DNA of 64,000 nt from Progne subis subis (lineage: Eukaryota; Chordata; Aves; Passeriformes; Hirundinidae): contig JAKJHU010001334.1 in the NCBI GenBank assembly GCA_022316685.1, forward strand, positions 16,650 through 80,649, read 5' to 3'. This document shows, piece after piece, positions 52,901 to 62,800 of this stretch (position 1 is the first letter of the stretch; each line of letters starts with the position of its first letter). The notes beneath the pieces are model-generated. The model ran no database searches. It saw only the letters and a list, made by a program, of their open reading frames with translations, and was not told the origin of the DNA. A program made the position numbers and the translations under genes.

Positions 52901-55900
52901 AACACTTTCTTCATGAAGTGACTATTTGGAAAATGGTTTTTGTTGCCTTTTTTTTTCCCTCAGGGCTGTGGGTGGATAGGTTAAACTGAATGGAGGTTTA
53001 GGTTCACTCTGTCCTTTATGCCTTGATTTAGGGATGTGCAAGAAGGTGCAAAGAATTTGTGTAACTCTCTTGTTCAGGACAAATTATGAGCTTTCATGGG
53101 TTAGCAGCATGTCTTCCCATAGTGAGATCTGCCCTGAAACATACTTGGGAAAGAATTAAAGTCTCCCAAGTCTATGGGGACTTTGCAGCTTTGCTGCCCC
53201 TCGTACACAGCCTTTGTAAGATGTGCAGTCAATAGAGTGCTTTGTGCTAATTACTACCAATGAAAAATACTTGTGTCTATTAATTTTGTTTTGGAGAGTA
53301 CTCAAGAAAGAAAATAAATCAGTTTTCAATTAATATTTCTTATCCTGGGGCTCCAAGAATATATTTAGGTGAGGTACTACCTTCCAGGAACTCAACCATC
53401 CACTTAGTTCAGTTTCAATCCACTTGATTTGTCCACTACATTTCAAGCAGTCGATGATTTTCTGTTTACTGATTCTGAACTGAACATCCACTGCATTTAA
53501 AAAACAAAACAAGTAATCAACTCCAAAACAAAAAAACCCCTAAACCTCTGAAGGACCTTCTGCTAATGTCTGCTGGGCTAAAAAAACAGAGGGCCAGGAG
53601 AGTATTCAGTTGTTTGGCGCAAAAGAGTTTGGACAAATAGTTGTATGACGAAGAAAATCCATCTCTCGAGCTGCAGAATTTTCTACCTGTACTTTTTCTT
53701 GAAAACAGTTTTTACTTGGTTATTTACTTTAATGATAACACATCAGAAGCAAGTTATATTCAGCAGGAGAAAACAGGACAGATGCTTCTTCAGAGATGGT
53801 GCTTGTGTGCCATGTTTTTATCTCTTTTAATCATAATGGGTGTGAGGTTGGCGTGGGTGGAAAGAGAGGACAGTCTAGTGTGGGTGGAAACTGAGAATAG
53901 TCTTGTCATGTCACAGCAGAAGTAGTCTGGTATTCAGAGAGAGAAGAGCATAACAGAGATATTGAACATAAACTTGTCAATGGCTGGATAATTTTTTTCT
54001 CAGTTTTGTTCCCTTCTATAAAGCAAAGAAGGGAATTATTTGCTCTGAATGAATAGAAGCACAAAAATCAGTGTCTTGGTTAAAATGCATACGTGAGCTT
54101 CTGATTCAGCATTGCCTTACAAGAGATTTGCTGTGCTTTACCTAGCAGGAAATGCTGAGGCATCAGGATATGCATCCCATCTCTCACATACTGAGCGCAG
54201 TGCTGGTTGGATGTGCACCTGTGCTTTGTCTGGGAGAGGGCATACTGGGACTCTCTTTGGAGTATTTAATTTATTATTCCCTACTGAGAATAGTAGAACG
54301 GGGTAGATGTTTATAAAAACATCAAAGAGCCGCTTGCTCCCCTGGTAAAGGCTCTGTGCATGTTTTTGTGTGCGAGTGGTTGGTTGTACCTTCTGAAGGG
54401 ATGTGATGGGTAAAGTTTGCCAGAGCAGTGTCTGTCTTGAGCTTAGAGCTGCCGGAGCTGCCAGTCTGAGCTGCAGAGGGAGATGGCAGCATTGAGCCGT
54501 GTGTCCAGGCCGGCTGCTCCTCAGGCAGAAAGTACATGGTGAAGAGGGAGTAGAAAACCTTTGCAAGTGACAAAACCCCCTCTGTCATTGCCTTGGATTT
54601 AGAGTGTCACTTGTTTGGCTGTCTCTGTGCCATGGATTTTGGTATAAAAAGTTGTGTTTGCGGCTATATTGCACGTCTATGTCAACCTCGCGTGCAACGT
54701 CAGTCGCAAAGTAAACTTGCCTACTATGTACCTTGCTTACGATAGTATAAATTGCTGTCTGGCTTTCAATAGCTTATATTTCTAAGCATGCTTCAAAACT
54801 GTGTACCTGTGCCAAATTCTGGCATCAGTCAGCCAAACATCTTGAGATCATGCAAATATGAAGGAAGTTGTGCTGCGGGGCTTTACCGCTCCAGGTTGCC
54901 AACGGTGGTTGAGCCGGCAGACACAGCGTCAGAACCCTTCAGCATTTCAGGCAGCGGTGAGCTATTCCTTGCAGTGAGTCATCCTGTCAATTGTTCTGTA
55001 AATGCCGAGCACTATCAGTGTTGGGTGTGCTGAAGATCTGAAATGTGCAGATTAAATCAGAAACAGGACTGTTTCAAACCGGGCTTGTGTATTTTAAATA
55101 AAACATCATTTGAAAGTATGGTTAAAGGTATCATCGAGAACTGTTGAAATATTAATGCCTCTCTTTGCACTCCTTGATGTCTGCAAGCAATTAGCTGTGC
55201 CTTTTTCAGGTTGATAAATTTGAAACTGATCAATTATCTGATAATTGCTATCACACTCATGATTATTGCTGGAGGATTGTCATAGTTTCAATACTGTCAT
55301 TTTTCAGAGACTGCCATTTTTCAGAGACTTCTGCATTATCATCTCTGTTTTAATACTGAGCAGTAGGTTTTGTGGTTTGACCTTGATTATTTCTAAGCCT
55401 GTAAATGTATGTTTGGGGTCAGCACAGTTGGTTCCCCCCAGTTTTAATATTAGAAACACAGGAAGTCACAAATCAGCTTCTGAGATAAGCAAAAGCTGAG
55501 TGTGACAGTATTTCTTCAGCTTTTTAGCATCTTGCATATGATGCAGAAGGCTTGTTCTGTGTTACTAAAAGTAGTAGAAGACATTGTATAAAAAAAGTGT
55601 GATGCATTTTGGCGAAGCTTGGTGTTAATTCGGTACCAGAATTTTCCTGGACACATCTGAGAAGTTTGAAGCAAAAAGTATTTGCTGCTCTCAGGACAGA
55701 TTTGCAGTGCATTCTTGTTTGGAGTGTACCAAGGACTATATTGCTGAGGGTTTTTTTTTAGTGTCTCCAAGTGGTGCAGAGCATGCTATCATACTTGTTC
55801 TAAGGATCATTGGAAAACTTATTTGGTTGTGTGATAACTTCATATTTTGAGAAGAACGTGTTGTGGCCCCATAGCTGTTTTATTTTAAAGCTTGTTCTTT

Positions 55901-58900
55901 TGTGCATAGCAGAACTGCAAGCATACTCCCAGTTGTGTGTTTTGATGAGCACAGATAAAAGAAAGGAAATTTGGCTTATTCTGTTGGTTTGAGCCAGCTC
56001 TGAACCTGCTTAAGGCTCAGCACCATTCCAGCAGTGCCTATATACTGGGAAAAGGAAAAGGGCCAGTTTTGTCCAGGTGGAGCAAGCAAGGGAAGGAGCA
56101 GCTGCAGCCATAGCCTGGCAGCTCCCGATGGGACAGTGGAAGGAGCAATGCTGGCAGGGAGGAGTTCAGCAGGCTCAAGAATCTGGGGTGGCTGAGGAGG
56201 CTGCAGACTGTTTGAAGAAGGGGAAAGCATGAGAGAAGAGAGAAAAGTTGCAGCAAGGCTAGGCAGGAGGAGGAGGAGGTAGAAAATGCCAAGTTCTCTC
56301 TACCATATTGAGAATTATTGCTGTATATTATGGCTCTGTCTGACAGTAATTCATTAAAAGCCTAATGATTTTTACATACTTCATCTAATATTTATTTGGG
56401 AAGAAACTTTTTTCTCCTATGACTGGTTTTAATTTTCCTTCTCTGTGTTGGAACAGCTTGGTATTGAAGCTGGGAGTTCTTCACAATTCTTCCTTTGTTG
56501 AAGGATATTTTGAATAAGAATACCACATAATCTGTTATTTGAAAAGATTTCCTTGGAGTAGAAACACAGGTATTTTGTGGCATTTCTACTCTTCAGGCCA
56601 GTGTGATTAAGAAGGTAGATTATGTTTGTAGATGGCTGCTTATTATGATGCCTCTCAAACATTTGTGTACTCTAGTGTTTTTCCTCCCACTATCTGGGCT
56701 CTGAAACAGTGCAGCAAAGACTACCTTATTTTGTTCTTTTTCTTCCCTGGCCCTGCTCTCTCTCTCCCCTTTTTCTTGAATTTATATTCACAGTTTTACT
56801 TCCCTGGGGATAAAACTGGGTAATGTAATGGAAAGCAAAAGCAGGGAAAAAAAAAAAAGGTAGAGAAGTGAATGTATGTGAGATGATGGAAGGGCACAGA
56901 GGAATGCCAGGAAAGTGGTCCAGTGTCCATATAGAATGGGAGTAGGGGACTGAAAATACTGTGTTGGTTATGACTCCTCTGTTCATCCCAAGAAAAGCTG
57001 TTCAGTAACTTTTGGTGCTGCCTCTGTGGAGCACAGTGGGTTGGAATGAGGCCTTCTATCTTAAATGGAAAGCATTTATAAGCTTGAAAAAGTCCTGGTT
57101 TTGAGGACTGGGAATAGGCTTAAGTTTTTCTTCATCCAAAGTGTTTTACTCACTACATATTGGGAGGGGGAAAAAGAAATGTTAAAGTTACTGAAGAAAT
57201 CTCAATTTAGCATTTGTTGGTTCAGTTCTTACATTATTAGAATGTGGCTGTCGATGTACCCAAAATGCAGTTTAAAAAATTTGAAATTAGACAGTGATTT
57301 ATTTATTAATTTTCAAGCAAAGCTTTGTCCCTGTTTGCTTCTTTTCTCAGTTTCAGAAGTGGAATTGAGGTACATGAAATCTTTATCAAACTATAACATG
57401 AACTTACCTTAAAAACAGAGTAAGAAAAGGATTTGTGTAATACTTCATTTATAATGTTGTTCTTGGAACTGTTAATACTGTGTAGTCTCTCTGTCTTTGT
57501 AGAAAATTTGTTGCCTGGTGCAAAAATTTTAATGCTAAATTTGACTGTGGTTGATCTCTTTTTTTTTTTTTTTTTTCATAATAGGTATAAATGACCAAGG
57601 ACTGTACAGAGTTGTGGGGGTGAGTTCAAAGGTCCAGAGACTTCTGAATTTGTTGATGGGTATGCCTCTATTTTACAAATACTTTTTCAATATTTTCTTT
57701 CATGTTGTTTTACTGTCAGTATTTAGTTTTTAAAGCACCTGCCATTAGTTTGCTCTAGTCCATGCAGATAGTCACCATGTCATTGTAAGTTTCCCTACTT
57801 AGAAAGACCTGGATTAGTTGGTATGAATAAATTAAGAACTGCTATGAGATGTGTAGGAGCAAAGGATGTGCTTTGTGCAAGGTGGATGTAAGTGGGATTA
57901 AAGCAGCCTAAGTTGAAGGATCTGATCAGAGAATTCAAAATACCAGAGTCAAGAAAGTTTGAAGCTGGTTGCTTCATTGTTTGAAGTTTCCACCTTCCTT
58001 CTCCCTTGTCTAGAATGTACAAGTGTGCATGCCCATGTGTCTTAACTTAATCACTGTGCAAAATAAGACAGTTAGTTTAAGCCTACTGTTAAAGAGCTAT
58101 TTGGTTTAAGAGGAGGGATATGATATATGTATTAATAATAACTGTGTGTCGAGGCAGGAGACAGATGGAAAAAGGATTTGGTTTTGCAAACTTAAACATC
58201 TTAGGCTCTTTTATACCCATTTAGCTAAAATAATTCGCATAAACTTTTTTTCTCCTTTTTCTTTCTGGAAATTTTGATGCATCTTTAATTCCAGTGACTG
58301 GAATTCTCTTGCCACTCTGCTCTCCCTAGGGGAGAGAAAAAGAGAGGAATATTGGCACCTGGATGAAATCCCTCGTCTGCCTGGTATCTCTCACCAAAGA
58401 AGTAGCCATGACGGCAAAATGTGCCGTGTTCCCCCATTTCTTGTCCTGAGCACTGACAGTACATGCAGTCAGACAAGACCACTGGGATTAGTTCATTTTT
58501 ATAGAGCTTCCAAACCTGTCACTTGACAGCAAAGGTCTGATTCTCAGGGATTCATTGGTATGCAAAGAAGCTTGTTTGCAGTTTGCACCAGGCTCTTCTC
58601 CAGAACCATGCATGCTCCATCTGTGCTGATAACACAGTGTTCTTTGGCACTGCAAACTGAAGGAAGCCAGAAAGTGAATTCATTTCATTACCCCAGACAT
58701 TATGTGAATGACAAAGCGCTTTTATATTATGTGCTGCTGTCAGTTCAGTGCCACCTGTAAGACTTTTTCTTTTCCTTCCTTTATTTTTTTCAAACAGCCT
58801 GTCTCCTCAGAAATGATAAGACATCTTGAGACTTGAGGACCTGCATGTCATATCAATCTGTCATAATGACCTTGCTAAATATTAATTTATGATGTCTTAC

Positions 58901-59774
58901 TTTAATCAATATTAACAGCACCCTGAGGTACTCCATTAGTAAACCTTTAAAGTATTATTGAGAGAAGGCTCTCTTGGAAATACAAACTGGGATTAATAAA
59001 AATGACTGATTTGTAACAGATTTTCATAGTTGTTTATCTGTGTTGGGGTTAGTCTCAGTAAGCAATAACCATCTTTAGCCATTGACCATGGGAAGAATGA
59101 TGTGCTGTCACTCAGAGAGCCTTGATTAAATGCATTTGATATCACAAGATGCTTTTCAGTTTCGTTCTTGCTGGCTTAGCTTGGGCGTACAGGTCTGGCG
59201 GGCAGATTTTCCTTGCTGCCATTACTGGTATCCAAATTAAATAGACTCAAGTTGCCAGTGGTTCAGTAGCAGCTGGAAGAGTTTGCTGGGGATTCCAGCA
59301 TCTGCTTTTAGTTACTTTTTAAAATCAGGATCATTTTTTGTCATTCCCAAGTTTCATATATTTATTTGACGTAGGAAGAGTACAATGGTATCAAGATGAG
59401 GCAAAAGACTGAAGAGGAAAAAGTTAGGGTGAGGGCAGGTGCTCATTTCTGATGATTTGTTGAAAGTGATCCTAGCTCTGCTCTTTATCTATCTGTCCTC
59501 AGAGGAGAACAAAGAGGGTTCCTTTTTGATATACAGTGGTACAGAGAATTTAAAATGACTGATTAATCTTTAATCCTTTGTCTCTGGGCATACTCTTAGA
59601 TACCCTTTTATATGAAAGATTTTTCAGAATCATAAAAAACTCATATTAACTTTCTGTATTTTAAAATGTTTGATAAAATTTCAAAGTGTTTTACGCTACC
59701 TATCTCTGACCATGAGGTTCACAGTTGGAAAGGCCTGGTGTGAAAAAAGTCTTCCGAATGGTAACCAGGGATGT

Positions 59775-59820
<46 letters not shown>

Positions 59821-62800
59821 TAATTCTGTCTCTTTTTCGGAATATTTTCTGTAGATTTTGGAAAGTAGACTGAGAGTCAAGAGAGTATGAGAAGACCAAC
59901 ATATGCTTTTCTAGTACTATGAGTGCATAGATTTTCATCTGTAATGCAAAAATCTAGTGGAGCTTAGTCTCTGCAAAATAAGGCTTAGCAATCAAATACA
60001 CAATTCTGCATAAAGGTTAATTTTACAATTAACTTAGTCAGTGAAGTTACCTGTTACTGGTAGTGTGCTCTTTGCAGCAATGATCTTGTTTAAATAAAAA
60101 AGGAGGCGTCTGGTGAGGAGAATGTTCCCTACCTTTTAAGGGAAAATGTTAAATTAACCAGATACCTCATTGCAAATGGATAGAAAGCTTGAGCTTCCAA
60201 TGTTATGGAAATGTGTTACAAGCATTGCAGTGTGAGCTGTCAGCCATCAGGAGACTCAGTTCTGGAAATGCATCAGGCCCAGTTCCTGTTTCATCAATGA
60301 TCTGTATTATAGATCTGATGTGGCTCATTTCCTACGTGCTGTTACATAGATTTGTACAAGCCACTGCATAGATCAGCTTTCAGATGGACCATTGCATGTG
60401 AGAAGGGACTGCTGAGGACTTGCAGTTTCTGCTGATGAGTTCAGGCTTGATTTCTGATGCTGTCTGGTCTGAAAAATACCAGATATTACATCTAGCAGGA
60501 AGATTTCAGGTATTTCTGCCTTCCCAAAAATAGCAGGTTTCAAAACAATGACATGGAATTCCTTTTTCTTTTATATACTGTATATATGCACATCTACAGT
60601 GGGCATATTGCATATGAAAGCAGAGAGAGTCTCCTCCTAACCAACTTCAGTGAACTGGACAGTTTATAAAAACTCATACTCCCTTATTGTCAGAGAGATT
60701 TGCATAAAATTTAGAGCTGATCTCTCAAAAGCTGTTCCTTAAACATGCACAGTTAGTTTTACAGGCGTAAAGTTGCCCTTCAGTGCACAGTGGCTGTTAC
60801 ATGAACTAGTAGCATGAAAACAGCTAGAGTAATTTTTGTTAAAATCTGGTTGAAGTTCCAGTTCTTACTGAAATGGGATGTTTGAAATAGAGGGGAGAAA
60901 TGGAGCAGGAATAGCGAAATCAATTGGGTGGTAGGGCACAGAGCAATGTAAAGCAAATGCCAAACCAAAAATGAAGAAAATGTCTTTAAATCTTGATGGC
61001 TTCTACAATCAAACCAGGGGTTTGTAGCAGGGCTTTATTTTTTTTCTCCAAGAGATAATGACATGTTTCAACAATAACTTCTATTTTTATTTTAAGAGGC
61101 TCGCTTTGGAATTCAGACGCCTGTTGTTTTCCTCCCAAAATTCATCAACAAATTTCAATGAACAGAGTGCATACTTTGAATGTAAAGGAGGTTGATGATT
61201 ATGAAGCAGCTATTTAAAAACTGGATATTACATAGTAGTTTAGTAACAAAACCCCCATGGATTTTGTAGCTTCTGATGTGATGGCAGTTTTATTTGATTA
61301 ATTCAGGAGACAAATTTTCTTCTCGAAAAAGAGATTTTGAATGTGGAAACAGCTAGCATGCTAAAAAGAGAAAAAAAGAAGCTTATATCTGAGACAATCC
61401 TGGGTATTTTGGGTGATGGTTGGCTAGTAACAGTTTGCTAGAAAATGTTATCTGACCTGTATTTTAAAATGAGATTTAAATAATTGATATAATGAGGGAG
61501 AATATTCAGTTATAGAAATAATTGCTTGGCACAGCTTTTAGAACAAAATTATTTAGTCCCGGTAAAAGGACTGCACCTTTAATCAGGGATCCTAATTTGA
61601 TTTTTTAAATGTGTCTGTCGTTTGTCTGACAAGCCAAGTAACAAATGAATTCTGAATTGTATGAACGGGTCCACACGTAATCTGTGTCAGCCACTGCAGT
61701 GACTGACGGAAACGTGTAGCAGTAAATAATAACAGGGAAACTCGGCAAACACACATCTGCTCTTTTCTTATGTCAGCTAGCTATGGCTTCCTCTTTTGAG
61801 GACAAATGGGGTTTTGTTTTTTTGGCTGCAAAACGTTCCAGTGTGCTGATCCATTTTCTATCTGTCAAAAAGTCTTCAACCTGATGGGTCAGTCAGCAAA
61901 CCTTTGGTTTGGTCTGTCTTGTTCTGAGACTACCAACTAACCTGGGAGGAGGTGGGAGTTCTGTGGACCTGACAAATGGTCAAGCAAACAAGGATTTCTT
62001 GTCCAGTGGCTGAAACTGATCAAGTAAGGCAAACATTCAGCAAAGACTCCTCTTCCTACTTTGGAAGCACCTCTTAAAGGTTTGTACATAATGCAGAGGA
62101 GTGAGTTGCACTTCGACTGTTCTCATCCACGGCTTACAAGCAAAACTATGGAAAGAATTTATCACTTTAAATAAGAAAGAAAAGAGTAAAAGATAAGTTT
62201 TTCTTAAAGGGTCTTTTTTCCCTAAACTGTTTTTGGACATCTTTCTGTGTTTGTGAACATCTCTCTGTTTAATTAGAGGTGTGAAAATCTAAATTGCTAT
62301 AGAGATCTTCTTACATGAGGGTGATTTTTAATCCTTCATTAAAGGAAAAAAAAAAAAATCATCTGTAAATAGTTTTAAAAAAAAATATGAAAATGGAATT
62401 TATAAACAGATTTGGATATTTGGTCTTCTTCATATCACGGAATAATAATAAAAGGACATTGCTTCTGTGCTCTTGTGAGCAAACACGTAGTGTTGAAAGT
62501 TAATGCGTTGCTGTTCGTAGCTCATACTGATTTAGAATTCCTTTTTCATGTCCCTTTTCTCTTTCTGGTTATTTTCTAGATTCAAAAACCTGCAATGAAG
62601 TTGACCTGGAAAACTCTGTGGATTGGGAAGTGAAGACAATTACTAGTGCTATGAAGCAGTATCTGCGGTAAGGCTGTCTCTTGTTTATTTGTTTTTTAGA
62701 CCATAAATTATATTTAGTTCTCCTATGCAGTGTGTTAAGTTGCGCTAGTTAGTTTTGCTACGTTTTAGAATAGGAGCTCATTTTGTGCAAATATAATTTT

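Larger units (their letters stand above)
51321..57584 (+). other. 6.3-kb intron
   Basis: Begins with 266 bp that remain open in the exon 12 frame. Also contains a 27-bp tandem duplication (53851-53904), a CpG-retaining segment (about 54640-54970) preceded by a TATA-like TATAAAAA, and a purine-rich block (about 56040-56285). No CR1 or LTR is recognised. It ends in an 18-nt T run (57559-57576) and ATAATAG. Confidence 0.82.
57660..62579 (+). other. 4.9-kb intron
   Basis: Contains the longest homopolymer of the window, 43 T at 59777-59819. It also has a candidate octamer site (ATTTGCAT at 60698-60705) and a near-perfect 22-bp palindrome (61686-61707) within mixed-composition DNA that could be conserved non-coding sequence. 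No CR1 or LTR recognised and no credible coding region. Confidence 0.82.

Noticed and set aside
54138..54566. 142-codon open frame on the - strand
   Set aside because: Low-complexity Ser/Pro/Leu content and no known family; partly a by-product of the CpG-richer segment nearby.
59670..59938. Poly-Phe and poly-Lys frames on either strand
   Set aside because: They are translations of the 43-nt T run.
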